Below, piece by piece: positions 31,105 through 39,684 of a stretch of 43,845 nt of DNA (positions are counted from its first letter, which is position 1; each line of letters opens with the position of its first letter). Both the position numbers and the translations under genes were made by a program. Below the pieces are notes generated by a model. The model searched no databases. It was not told the origin of the DNA and was given only the letters and a program-made list of their open reading frames with translations. Origin of the DNA: Nocardia miyunensis NBRC 108239. GTDB lineage: Bacteria > Actinomycetota > Actinomycetes > Mycobacteriales > Mycobacteriaceae. Location: positions 1-43,845 of the forward strand of contig NZ_BDBQ01000113.1 of the NCBI RefSeq assembly GCF_001613065.1. Reading direction: 5' to 3'.

Positions 31105-31923
31105 ATGACCTCCTCTCTCACCGCCCGGTCCGCACCTGTGTCGCGGTCCAACCGGGGCAATGACACCTACGACGACATCGAGCCTTGGCTCGAGAAGATG
31201 GTGGCGCTGCCCTGTGGGGATCCCGAACGCGTTCGGCTGCGCGAACAAATCATCGATCTGTGCCTGCCCTTGGCCGAGCACATCACCCGCCGCTACTCGC
31301 GGCGTGGGGAAACCTATGAGGACTTGTATCAGGTGGCCTCACTCGGGGTGGTGCTCGCGGTAGACCGGTTCGACCCGGGGAGAGGCGTCTCGTTTCTGGC
31401 CTTCGCCGTCCCCACGGTCATGGGCGAAGTACGCCGCCACTTCCGCGACCGCACCTGGATGGTGCGCGTTCCACGCCCCACCAAGGAGTTGCAGGCCGCC
31501 CTCGGTCCGGCCACCGAGCGACTGGCCCACCGACTGCACCGCATGCCCAATGCCTCGGAACTGGCCGCCGAACTAGACGTCGACCGCGTCGAGGTCACCC
31601 AAGCACTGCTGGCTGCCAACGCCTACAACGCCGATACCATCGACGGGTCCCCCGACGACACCGGCCGCGAGCCCGGGGCTGCGCAACTGGCCAGGGAACT
31701 CGGCGGCGAGGACAACGGGTATCAACTCACCGAGGATGCCCTCGCGATCGCCCCGCTGCTGCGTGAACTCCCGGCCCGTGAACGCGAGGTACTGCATCTG
31801 CGGTTCTTCGAGAACCGGACCCAGACTCAAATCGCCGAACAGATCGGCGTATCCCAGATGCAAGTCTCGCGCATCCTCTCCGCAACCCTCACCGCACTGC
31901 GTCACCAAGCACTCCGTGACTGA
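31105..31923 (+). CDS. SigF/SigB-family RNA polymerase sigma factor
   Basis: A 272-residue group 3 sigma factor. Region 2: RLREQIIDLCLPLAEHITRR, EDLYQVASLGVVLAVDRFDP and SFLAFAVPTVMGEVRRHFRD; region 3: WMVRVPRPTKELQAALGPAT; region 4: LLRELPAREREVLHLRFFEN with the HTH QIAEQIGVSQMQVSRIL. This matches the SigF/SigB subfamily that runs general stress and stationary-phase responses. ATG at 31105 with GGAG upstream. No anti-sigma (RsbW-type) or anti-anti-sigma gene adjoins it. Nearby CsbD and CBS genes with SigF-type promoters are likely targets of this or a related sigma factor. Confidence 0.92.
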   Translation: MTSSLTARSAPVSRSNRGNDTYDDIEPWLEKMVALPCGDPERVRLREQIIDLCLPLAEHITRRYSRRGETYEDLYQVASLGVVLAVDRFDPGRGVSFLAFAVPTVMGEVRRHFRDRTWMVRVPRPTKELQAALGPATERLAHRLHRMPNASELAAELDVDRVEVTQALLAANAYNADTIDGSPDDTGREPGAAQLARELGGEDNGYQLTEDALAIAPLLRELPAREREVLHLRFFENRTQTQIAEQIGVSQMQVSRILSATLTALRHQALRD

Positions 31924-32296
31924 GCCGACGATCGGCGGTGGGGCGCAGCGTAATCGCGCACTTGTTCGGCACCGTCGAATCGCGACTGCGCTGCGTCCTG
32001 TACGCGCTCCGGCAAGCCGGCAGAGTCCAGGGCATTGACGGAAATACGCCGACCACGAATTGAGATCGGCACGCCTGGGGCGCCGCGAGGGACTCACCCA
32101 CGGCGACCGTATCGCGGGTGAAGTCGTTCGCCCCGCGATACGCCGCGATGCCCGGGATGGGTTGCCCAAGAGCCACATTCACCTTTCGGTGGCGCACAGG
32201 GCAGCTGTTTCAATGCGGAAACCGTGGGTAAGCGAGCAACGGGCCGTGCCCCGAGAGGTGGGGCGCGGCGGGAGCTGGAAAGGGAGGCGCGGCTTC
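31924..32296. other. Intergenic region
   Basis: About 370 bases, no convincing gene or repeat. Confidence 0.4.
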
Positions 32297-32521
32297 GTGG
32301 ATGGGTTGCAGCGGCGCGTGCTGGTCGCGCTCGAGCACGCGCGCGACGGGATGAATGCCGCGGATGCGCGATTGCTCGAACGCCGCCTGGTGGACCTGCG
32401 GGCCGAGCTCGATGCCGCGGACTATGGGCCCGCCCTGCGGTCTCGGCTCAATGGCTCATGGTCTGAAGCTCTCACCGCGGTCCGATGGACGTTGGGGCGA
32501 TACTCTTTCGGTCTGCACTGA
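32297..32521 (+). CDS. Small helical hypothetical protein
   Basis: A 74-residue, highly helical protein: VDGLQRRVLVALEHARDGMN, AADARLLERRLVDLRAELDA, ending in WTLGRYSFGLH. GTG at 32297 follows GGGAGG by about 9 bases. No recognised family; size and charge pattern suit a small regulatory or structural protein. Confidence 0.5.
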   Translation: MDGLQRRVLVALEHARDGMNAADARLLERRLVDLRAELDAADYGPALRSRLNGSWSEALTAVRWTLGRYSFGLH

Positions 32522-32693
32522 GGTCGTATCGCAGCGGATTCGTGCAGTGCCTGGGCCGCCGGAAGCGGTTTCACGCGTCGATGCATGGCGGGGTGCGCGG
32601 ATCTCGTTGCGGTGGTCACGGTTTGGTAAGTACCTGGTGGGTAATGCCCGGGTAAGCCACGCAGCGGGCGGGTTTGCAGAGAAAGGTTCCGGG

Positions 32694-33293
32694 GTGCCAG
32701 CCAACACGAACGATCCAGCTATCGAGGAAACGCTGTTGCCACTGTCGGGCATGCAGCTGCAGTGGCGGGCCGCGGACCGGTGTTTCCGGGTCCGGTATCC
32801 CGGACAAAACGAGGCGAGAACCGAAGCGACGCACGACGAACTGCTGTGGCGGCAGTGGTCCGGCCGCGGCGAGATGGCTGTCGGGGTTTCCGGATCACTC
32901 ACCGTCGGTTCCCGGTCGCACTGGTGGGTGGTGTGGGGTGAATACACTGGTGAGCCGATCACCGTGGCTTTGGGCGACGGTCGGTCTCCGCGGGTTCTGG
33001 TGCTCGGCGGGTTGTGGGTGTGCGAATGGGAGTCCTCCGAACAGGCCGTAGTGGTCAGCACCCCGCGGTCGCGCGCACGCGTGCGGTTCGCACCACCATC
33101 GTTCCTGCTGCCCGGCTCGCGCTCGGCGCGAACGAACGCGCCTCGTCGACGGGCCCACGTGGAGACGCCGATCCCGCTGAGTGGACGGGAAGCCGCGCGG
33201 CCGACGACGATGCCACCGAACCCAGGCCAGAATCCGCTGGGCAGCGCCGGTCGGCCTCGAGTTGGCCCAGCTGGTACCGCCCCCCGGGCGTAA
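32694..33293 (+). CDS. Hypothetical protein with beta-rich domain and Pro/Arg-rich tail
   Basis: A 199-residue protein from the GTG at 32694 (GAAAGG upstream). The first 130 residues look beta-rich with many Trp/Arg (MQLQWRAADRCFRVRYPGQN, HWWVVWGEYTGEPITVALGD, VLVLGGLWVCEW), the tail is basic, Pro-rich and probably disordered (RRAHVETPIPLSGREAARPT). The start is uncertain because the frame runs open far upstream. Not recognised. Confidence 0.45.
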   Translation: MPANTNDPAIEETLLPLSGMQLQWRAADRCFRVRYPGQNEARTEATHDELLWRQWSGRGEMAVGVSGSLTVGSRSHWWVVWGEYTGEPITVALGDGRSPRVLVLGGLWVCEWESSEQAVVVSTPRSRARVRFAPPSFLLPGSRSARTNAPRRRAHVETPIPLSGREAARPTTMPPNPGQNPLGSAGRPRVGPAGTAPRA

Positions 33294-33477
33294 GCCTCGC
33301 CGTTATGATTACCGGCGGTGTGTACTCGGCTAGGAATGTGCTGACGGCATGGTTCTCGAACGACCGCCCAGCGGGATTGCAGCGCATTCGGCGAAGCGCG
33401 GTCCATCGGCTGTGTGTCCGGGGCTGTGCCCCGGTGACAGCCGGACAATCGGTTCGGCGTCGGTGCGTGTCGCGAGT

Positions 33478-33873
33478 TCAGGCGGACGCGGATACTCGGC
33501 GGAGCGCGTCCAGGGTGGTCTCGGGTGAAGTGTTGAAGCAGAATCGAATTCCCGGGGCCGCTTCGACTACGGCGTTGATGATGCGCTCGAACAGCACGGT
33601 GTGCCCGGGGAGGGCTCGTACCGCGCCGCCGATCATGACGAAGTCGAATCGCTGATCGGCGAGCAGTGTCCGTATTTCGGTTTCGGCTTCGTCGGGCGAT
33701 GCGCTGATCAGGCATGGAGTGATATCGAATTCGGTGTCCCGCAAGGCATCGTTCGCGGCGGCGATCCGGGCGGTCAATTGTGTCTCGTCCAGATCGGGCA
33801 AGCGGCTGTAGTCCATGGCTTGTGGACGTAATCCGACAGTCAGTGCTCTGGGGCGTACGCCTGGTTCGATCAC
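33478..33873 (-). CDS. Conserved hypothetical protein divergent from MarR
   Basis: A 131-residue protein from the GTG at 33873, 7 bases after AAGGAG. A Rossmann-like alternation is suggested: PRALTVGLRPQAMDYSRLPD, ARIAAANDALRDTEFDITPC, RFDFVMIGGAVRALPGHTVL, FERIINAVVEAAPGIRFCFN. It is the target gene opposite a MarR regulator and its operator. The function is unknown; possibilities include a small NAD- or flavin-linked protein. Confidence 0.6.
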   Translation of the reverse strand: MIEPGVRPRALTVGLRPQAMDYSRLPDLDETQLTARIAAANDALRDTEFDITPCLISASPDEAETEIRTLLADQRFDFVMIGGAVRALPGHTVLFERIINAVVEAAPGIRFCFNTSPETTLDALRRVSASA

Positions 33874-33941
33874 TGTGTCTCTCCTTGATGGAGCGTGGGA
33901 TCCGCACGTTCGCGTGGGACCATAGGGACCTGGTTCGGCAA

Positions 33942-33958
33942 TTTGCTTTGTAAGCAAA
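33942..33958. promoter_or_regulatory. MarR operator, perfect inverted repeat
   Basis: TTTGCTT-TGT-AAGCAAA: 7-bp arms with a 3-base centre, in the gap between the MarR gene and the divergent hypothetical gene. It lies 21 bases before the MarR start. Confidence 0.75.
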
Positions 33959-33979
33959 GATAGTTTGGAGGGAAAGGTT

Positions 33980-34435
33980 ATGTCAACGGAGCCTGGTCCA
34001 TCCCTCGACGACAGCGTTCGCGCCATGGTGCTGCTCATGCCACGGTTGGTCGGGCGCGCGAAACGCCTGCCGGTTCCAGAGGCCTTGCGATCGTTCGACT
34101 TGGCGCCACGTCATCTTTCGTTGCTGACTTATGTGCTGTTCGACGGGCCGCTGACGGTGAACGAGCTGGCCGAGCGACTGCAGGTGGCGCCCACGACCGT
34201 GAGTCTCATGGTCGCCGATCTCAATCGTCAAGGCGTCGTCGAGCGGCAGACCGACGACAACGATCGGCGGCGAATCCTTGTTACCATCGCCGACTCCCAT
34301 CGAACGGCGGTAGCGGCCTGGCTGGGTGGTGCTGACCGCGGCTGGCGCGCCGCGTTGGGCCCATTGACGGCCGAGGAGCGTGCCCTGGTCATAGCGACGC
34401 TTCGCGCCTACGAAGCAGCCGTCTCCGAACCCTGA
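33980..34435 (+). CDS. MarR-family transcriptional regulator
   Basis: A 151-residue winged-helix regulator: APRHLSLLTYVLFDGPLTVN, the recognition helix VAPTTVSLMVADLNRQGVVE and the wing RQTDDNDRRRILVTIADSH. ATG at 33980 with GGAGGGAAAGG upstream. Divergent from the gene at 33873 with a perfect dyad between them, the standard autoregulating arrangement. Ligand unknown. Confidence 0.9.
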   Translation: MSTEPGPSLDDSVRAMVLLMPRLVGRAKRLPVPEALRSFDLAPRHLSLLTYVLFDGPLTVNELAERLQVAPTTVSLMVADLNRQGVVERQTDDNDRRRILVTIADSHRTAVAAWLGGADRGWRAALGPLTAEERALVIATLRAYEAAVSEP

Positions 34436-34958
34436 CAATCCATATCGCCTCATATCGCCTGCACGATCTGCGCCATACTGCTGGATCTCACCGCACCCTG
34501 CGTTCAGCTATTCGTCGTCGGCTTCGTTGCGGTCGGCTGCCTCGTCCACGCGGTCGTCGAACCGCTTGTCGCTGTTGCTGATTCGGGATCTCGGTCGGCC
34601 GCCGCGCCGATGCGGTCGGTTCTATCGCCGGTTGGATCTGTTGCGGCTCAACCCTGTTGGGATTCGGTTCTAGCTGGTCGCGATCATGTGGGATGGATCA
34701 CCGGGATGCGGCCGGCGAGCGCTGAACCGTCCCGGGGTGTTTGGGGGCCTTTTGGCTGGACCAGGCGGGTTCCGGGACCACGAAGAATCGTCAGCAGGTG
34801 TCATCATGCCTTGCGGGACAGATGTTTTCGCTTGTCAACCCGCTGTCGCGCAAAGTCCGGGCTAAGGTATCGTGTGGATCGGCAACGGGCATCGGCGATC
34901 GTGATCGGATCCTCCAAGTCCTCAGCCTTGGACCTGCTGAAAGAGGGGGCGAGAGACA
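34436..34958. other. Intergenic region with possible gene tail
   Basis: About 520 bases between MarR and P450 genes. On the minus strand 34508-34621 there is a short open stretch ending in a stop with a protein-like acidic tail (SDKRFDDRVDEAADRNEADD), but no start codon. Otherwise nothing recognisable. It holds the P450 promoter. Confidence 0.4.
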
Positions 34959-36272
34959 GTGGACCTTCGTGACGTCCCGTGCGGGCCTGGACGTTTGCCT
35001 GTTGTCGGACACGGTTGGAGACTGTGGCGCGATCCAGTCCAGTTCATGGTGGATCTGGCCAGCGTCGGGAAGATAGCGCGTGTCGAGATCGGAAATCTCG
35101 TTGTCTATGTCATTACCGATTTCGAACTACTGCACAGGGTGTTGGTGGAGAACTCCGACGCCTACGAGCGAGGGCTCCTGTTCGAACGCATCCGGCTCAT
35201 ATTCGGGGAATCGCTGATCGTCGCGGATGGTCGGCAGCACAACGATATTCGTCGTCTGCTTCAACCAGCGTTCCATCGAACAGAGTTGGAAAGCTACGCG
35301 CACATCATGAAGCGTAACGCGGATGTGCTGGCGAGTTCGTGGCGGCCAGGCCAGATCGTCGAGGTCCGTTCCGCAATGTTGGAATTGGTGATCGCCAACC
35401 TGCTGGGGTCCATGTTCTCGCACGAACCCGATACCGAGGAGATACAACTCATCTCGGGTCTGATCGAGGACATAGGCGCAGGCGCCATAGTGGGCAGTGT
35501 GCTGCCGAAGAGGCTGGCGAGCCTGCCATTGCCGGTGAATCGCAAATTCCTCTCGGCAGGAAGGCAGCTGCGGGACTACTGCCGGGAGCTGCTCGTCGCG
35601 CGCCGGGGCAGCGGTGACCGCCGGAACGACCTGATCGACATCCTGCTGGATTCGTCAGATGAGGAAAACCGTAGTGACGAGTTCCTGGTAGAGCAGGCCA
35701 TGACCATCCTCTTCGGTGGGATCGACGCCTCGACCGCCGCACTGACCTGGGCTCTGTACGAGTTGTCACAGCATCCGGAGGTGGCTTCGAAACTGCGGCA
35801 AGAGATTTCCGCCGCAGGAGACCTCAGCCCCCGAAGCCTCGACCAGCTCGACTATCTGAACCGGTTCCTGAACGAGGTCACGCGAACCCATTCGGCACTG
35901 CTGCAGACGAGACGTAGCGTCACGACGGTCGAACTCGACGGTTTCGCATTTCCCGCTGGCACCAATATCGGCTACAGTATCGCGGCCATCCACCGCAATC
36001 CGGACATTTTCGCCGAGCCGAACGTTTTCGACCCCGATAGGTGGTCGACCTCGAACTCCGGGTCGAAATGCAGGAGCTTCGTTCCGTTCAGCATGGGCAA
36101 GCAGATGTGTATCGGTAACAATTTCGCGTGGGTGGAACTGCAAACGACTCTCTGCAGTCTGCTGTCGAAGTGGGAGTTCCGGCCCGCCACGAACAAGAAG
36201 TTGCCGCGAGTCATGGGTCCGATCCCTGTGCCGGGAAAACTCCCGCTCGAGGTTCGCCCGGTCTCTGGATAA
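34959..36272 (+). CDS. Cytochrome P450 with altered I-helix
   Basis: A 437-residue soluble P450. Heme loop FVPFSMGKQMCIGNN with F377, G380, C384 and G386 in the consensus FxxGxxxCxG; ExxR at 306-309 (NEVTRTH); I-helix at 252-266 reads FGGIDASTAALTWAL. The threonine that normally relays protons to the oxygen ((A/G)GxD/E-T) is Ala257. GTG at 34959 with GAGGGGG upstream. No ferredoxin adjoins, so redox partners are elsewhere. Substrate unknown; terpenoid or lipid-type P450s show similar features. Confidence 0.9.
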   Translation: MDLRDVPCGPGRLPVVGHGWRLWRDPVQFMVDLASVGKIARVEIGNLVVYVITDFELLHRVLVENSDAYERGLLFERIRLIFGESLIVADGRQHNDIRRLLQPAFHRTELESYAHIMKRNADVLASSWRPGQIVEVRSAMLELVIANLLGSMFSHEPDTEEIQLISGLIEDIGAGAIVGSVLPKRLASLPLPVNRKFLSAGRQLRDYCRELLVARRGSGDRRNDLIDILLDSSDEENRSDEFLVEQAMTILFGGIDASTAALTWALYELSQHPEVASKLRQEISAAGDLSPRSLDQLDYLNRFLNEVTRTHSALLQTRRSVTTVELDGFAFPAGTNIGYSIAAIHRNPDIFAEPNVFDPDRWSTSNSGSKCRSFVPFSMGKQMCIGNNFAWVELQTTLCSLLSKWEFRPATNKKLPRVMGPIPVPGKLPLEVRPVSG

Positions 36273-36319
36273 TCGTGCGGCCGAGAACAATCGGCGTCGC
36301 CGGGCTCGTGGGGTTCGGC

Positions 36320-37156
36320 TCAGGTTGTGTCTGATTCGGCGAGCGTTCTGCGACGCCTGGACATCAGGCGCATGAGGATCGGTAGAACGGCCGTGATGAT
36401 GAAGAGGGTGACGGCGACGAGGATGAAGTAGAGCAGAGATCCCGTGCGGCCGAAACGAGGAACGAAGGCGACTTCCTGGCCGGTTGCGGCGACGGCGTTG
36501 AGGAACGGGGCGTAGGCCTGCAGGGTGTATCCATGGGGCAGCAGGTTGATGGCGTTCTCTGCGACGTAGACCCAGAACAGGAGAACGGCGACCGCGGCGG
36601 ACGGAGTGCGAATCAGTGACCCGACCGCGACACCCACTCCGCATGCGGCGAAGGCGTAGGTCGGGACGGTCCAGAGGAACCGGATACCGGCGGAGTCGGT
36701 GACGTTCACAGCTCCATAGATGTGGGGAAATTGGTGTGGCAGTGTGACCATGACGACGATCAGTAGAACAGTTGTCGATACCGCTGCGATGGCGCCGTAG
36801 TAGATCCACCGGGCCAACGCGACCGTCCATGACCGGGGAAACAGGAAGGCATTGAGATCGCTTGTCTGACCGTGCCATTGGGTGGCGTGGGCGTAGGCGG
36901 CGGTGACCATCATGATCGACACGGAAAAGGTGATGACCCAGTACACGGAGTTGGTGGTGGAGACCGTGGCTACGTAACTCTGTCCGGGGAGGGCGGCGAG
37001 TCGTTCTGCGACGGCGGCGATTCCGAAGGTGATGACCAGCGGCAGCACGAAGGTGAGGGGGACCGCGGCGGTCCACAGGAAGCTGCGCCCGGTGGTGCGG
37101 GTCCATTCGGCGGCGACGCCGCGGCGGATGAGGGTGGCTGGACCGGGACTGTTCAT
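36320..37156 (-). CDS. ABC-2-type transporter permease
   Basis: A 278-residue membrane protein with about six membrane segments (SFLWTAAVPLTFVLPLVITF, YWVITFSVSIMMVTAAYAHA, IYYGAIAAVSTTVLLIVVMV, RFLWTVPTYAFAACGVGVAV, AVAVLLFWVYVAENAINLLP, LLYFILVAVTLFIITAVLPI). Paired with the ATPase upstream by a 4-base overlap. Likely exports a peptide, lipid or drug; substrate unknown. Confidence 0.85.
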   Translation of the reverse strand: MNSPGPATLIRRGVAAEWTRTTGRSFLWTAAVPLTFVLPLVITFGIAAVAERLAALPGQSYVATVSTTNSVYWVITFSVSIMMVTAAYAHATQWHGQTSDLNAFLFPRSWTVALARWIYYGAIAAVSTTVLLIVVMVTLPHQFPHIYGAVNVTDSAGIRFLWTVPTYAFAACGVGVAVGSLIRTPSAAVAVLLFWVYVAENAINLLPHGYTLQAYAPFLNAVAATGQEVAFVPRFGRTGSLLYFILVAVTLFIITAVLPILMRLMSRRRRTLAESDTT

Positions 37157-37890
37157 GGGGCCACGCCGGACGTGAGTTGGGTTGGTGGGCCAGCGATTCG
37201 CAGGTAGGCGTCTTCGAGGCTGGTCTCCCCGGGCCCCAGGGTGTTCATGATGTGGGCGAACGGCTGGTCGGTCAGAATGCGCTGGTTCCCGAGGATGACG
37301 ATGTGGTCGGCGTTGCGTTCGACCTCATCGAGCAGGTGCGTGGCAACCAGGACGCAGGTCCCGGCATCGGCGAGACGGCGCAGGAGTTCGCGTATCCAGC
37401 GGATGCCCGCGATGTCGAGGCCGTTGAGAGGTTCGTCGAGCAGCAGGGTTCGAGGCTCGCAGAGCAATGCGGCGGCGATGCCGACACGTTGGAGCATCCC
37501 GAGCGAATAGTGCGCCAGTCGGCGATCGGCGACCCGGACCAGGTCGACGATCTCGAGGACGTCGCCGACCCGGCCGGTGGGTAGTCCACGAGCGCGCGCG
37601 ATCCAGCGTAGGTGCCGACGTGCGGTGTGGCGTGGGTCGAAAGCTCGGTAGTTGAGGTGCATTCCGAGAGTTGCCGGTGTGGCGTGATGGGCCCGGATGA
37701 GGGTGTCGTCGACCCGGACGGTGCCGGTGGCAGGCGCGATAATGCCGCAGATACACCGCAGCAGCGTGGTTTTGCCGGTGCCGTTCAGGCCGATCAGGTA
37801 GGTGAGCGCACCGTCGGCCACGCTCAGTTCCGGGACTTCGAGGACGGTCACGCCCGAGTAGCTCAGGGTGAGTCCACGGATGTCGATCAC
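37153..37890 (-). CDS. ABC transporter ATP-binding protein
   Basis: A 245-residue ATPase. Walker A GLNGTGKTTLL (34-44), Walker B TLLLDEPLNGLD, H-loop VATHLLDEVERNADH. The signature is HYSLGMLQR, with LGMLQ instead of LSGGQ, which is common in the ABC-2/CcmA-like group. GTG at 37890. It is coupled to the permease and lies 15 bases after the MTB12-like gene, so the three may form an operon. Confidence 0.92.
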   Translation of the reverse strand: MIDIRGLTLSYSGVTVLEVPELSVADGALTYLIGLNGTGKTTLLRCICGIIAPATGTVRVDDTLIRAHHATPATLGMHLNYRAFDPRHTARRHLRWIARARGLPTGRVGDVLEIVDLVRVADRRLAHYSLGMLQRVGIAAALLCEPRTLLLDEPLNGLDIAGIRWIRELLRRLADAGTCVLVATHLLDEVERNADHIVILGNQRILTDQPFAHIMNTLGPGETSLEDAYLRIAGPPTQLTSGVAP

Positions 37891-37905
37891 GATGCTGGGA
37901 GCCGG

Positions 37906-38388
37906 TCAGAAGTCACAGGACATCGCCAGCCCCACGGCCTTGACGCCCTCGCACACGGAGCTGTTGGACAGCTTCCAGACGCCATCGATACGCTTCCACA
38001 CCACCCGCGCAACCAGATCCGGTCGTCCCGCTGTCTTGCTGCGCAGCATCGCGGTGTGCACATTGCCGTTCTGGGTTTCGGGACCGGTGACCGCGTTCGA
38101 CCCGAGCGGAGCTCGGAACAGGCCGAGGTTGTAGAGGGTGCGCGCGACCACGACCGCCTTCATGCCGCCTTCCATATTGGCGGCCTTGGCCTCGTCGGAG
38201 GCGGGTGTTTCGATCAGGAACACGACCTGGGCGTGGAGATCGTCCAGGGTGGGGACTTCTCTGGTGATGAGGAACTCGCCGGGAGCGGCGGAGGCGACAG
38301 GAGCATTGACAACCGAGGCACCGGTCGTGACCGCGGCGACCGTTGCGATCGTCGACACGACACCAGCGACAATTTTGAGGATCTTCAT
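37906..38388 (-). CDS. MTB12-like secreted protein
   Basis: A 160-residue secreted protein. The N-terminus KILKIVAGVVSTIATVAAVT and GASVVNAPVASA make a signal peptide with a likely cleavage after SA. The mature part (FLITREVPTLDDLHAQVVFL, GGMKAVVVARTLYNLGLFRA, LVARVVWKRIDGVWKLSNSS, CEGVKAVGL) matches the low-molecular-weight antigen MTB12 family of Mycobacteriales, function unclear. It leads the ABC transporter cluster. Confidence 0.8.
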   Translation of the reverse strand: MKILKIVAGVVSTIATVAAVTTGASVVNAPVASAAPGEFLITREVPTLDDLHAQVVFLIETPASDEAKAANMEGGMKAVVVARTLYNLGLFRAPLGSNAVTGPETQNGNVHTAMLRSKTAGRPDLVARVVWKRIDGVWKLSNSSVCEGVKAVGLAMSCDF

Positions 38389-38491
38389 CTTTTCATTCTC
38401 TGATCGACTGGGACAGAACCTGATTCACGCTCGAAATGAAGGCGACCGACAAGCTGGCGTGTTCGAGACTACTCCTGTCCATATCGGATGC

Positions 38492-39289
38492 TCAGGGTTT
38501 GCGTCCGATGGCACCGAGCATGACCATTCGAGTGTCCGGCAAGCCGGGGCGTAGCCACTGCTGTACCGGCACCACACCAGGTTCGAACACTTCGAAGCCG
38601 GCAAGGAATGTCTCCGTCTGCGCGGTGGACCGAAAGGCGACTTGGGCTGAAGTATTGTTGGTGCCGGTGAGCACCTGGAGTATCTCTGGGTCGGAATCGC
38701 TGGAGCCGTGAGCGATCGCCACGTAACTGCCCGGTGCCAGCCGATCGCGGAAGGCGGCGGTGATCTCGGCGGGGTGTTCGTCGTCCATCACGTAATGCAG
38801 CACACTGATGAACATGACGGCTACTGGCTCGTCGAGGTCGATCAGGGCGCGGTCGTTCAGCTGATCGAGGATGTCGTGGGGACGACGAACATCTCCGAGC
38901 AGTGCTGCGACACCGGGTGATTTGGCGAGCAGCGCATCGCAATGGGCGACTACGACAGGGTCGTAGTCCACATACACCACCCGCGCCGTCGGCTCGATCT
39001 CCCGAGCCACCTCATGCACGTTGGGCGAGTTCGGGATACCCGAGCCGAGATCGATGAACTGACGGATACCTGCCTCAGCGGCCATCTCGACCGCGGTGCG
39101 CAGGAAACTTCGGGTGAACCAGGCCAAGGTCTTGAGTTCGGGTGCGCGAGAGAGCATTTGATGGGCCATGCCACGGTCGATCGCGCGGTTGTCCTTTCCG
39201 CCCAACAGGTAGTCATACACCCGGGCGGAGTTCAGCTGATCCTCGAACGGGTGCGGCGTTCGGTCGTTTTCCAGCGCAGGGCCCTCCAT
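38492..39289 (-). CDS. DUF574-type SAM-dependent methyltransferase
   Basis: A 265-residue enzyme. Family landmarks: NSARVYDYLLGGKDNRAIDR, IRQFIDLGSGIPNSPNVHEV for the SAM site, VVYVDYDPVVVAHCDALLAK for the acidic loop, and EPVAVMFISVLHYVMDDEHP. Start ATG at 39289; GAAGGA is close upstream. These DUF574 proteins are abundant in actinobacteria, often beside regulatory genes; substrate unknown. It has a long non-coding upstream stretch. Confidence 0.88.
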   Translation of the reverse strand: MEGPALENDRTPHPFEDQLNSARVYDYLLGGKDNRAIDRGMAHQMLSRAPELKTLAWFTRSFLRTAVEMAAEAGIRQFIDLGSGIPNSPNVHEVAREIEPTARVVYVDYDPVVVAHCDALLAKSPGVAALLGDVRRPHDILDQLNDRALIDLDEPVAVMFISVLHYVMDDEHPAEITAAFRDRLAPGSYVAIAHGSSDSDPEILQVLTGTNNTSAQVAFRSTAQTETFLAGFEVFEPGVVPVQQWLRPGLPDTRMVMLGAIGRKP

Positions 39290-39684
39290 TCCTTCGACCA
39301 CGGATGTAACCGTAGCTGATTGCCACAGCAGGCGTGTCCCCTCCACAGATCCGCCGATCCGAACCGTCGACGAACCATACACCGACACAACATGATCCAG
39401 CACTCGGCGACTGGTCTGCGAGCACCTGACCCCACTGCCGTCGCCGGTCGGGCCTGGATTTCCGCATGGCACCGTCGAAGAGTTCGTCGCCAGCGGTGTT
39501 CGTGCCACTGCCGAGGGTTCAGTCGACGCCGATCTTTCAGAACTGATGGTCGGCGTCGGAGTGCAATTCCCGGTTGTTCTGCGGAGGCCGAGAAATCGGC
39601 GGACGTTGCCGGGCGCACGGTCGGCTCCGAGACCGCTCGGACCAACGACGACGGACGGGGTAGTCGCTGTGACCACCGACCATT
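39290..39684. other. Intergenic region upstream of the methyltransferase
   Basis: About 395 bases with open but random-looking frames; the methyltransferase promoter must lie here. Confidence 0.4.

Noticed and set aside
35766..37106. 446-codon minus frame covering the P450 end and the permease
   Set aside because: It is antisense to the P450 and in the wrong frame for the permease; the translation is Arg/Ser/Pro-rich noise.
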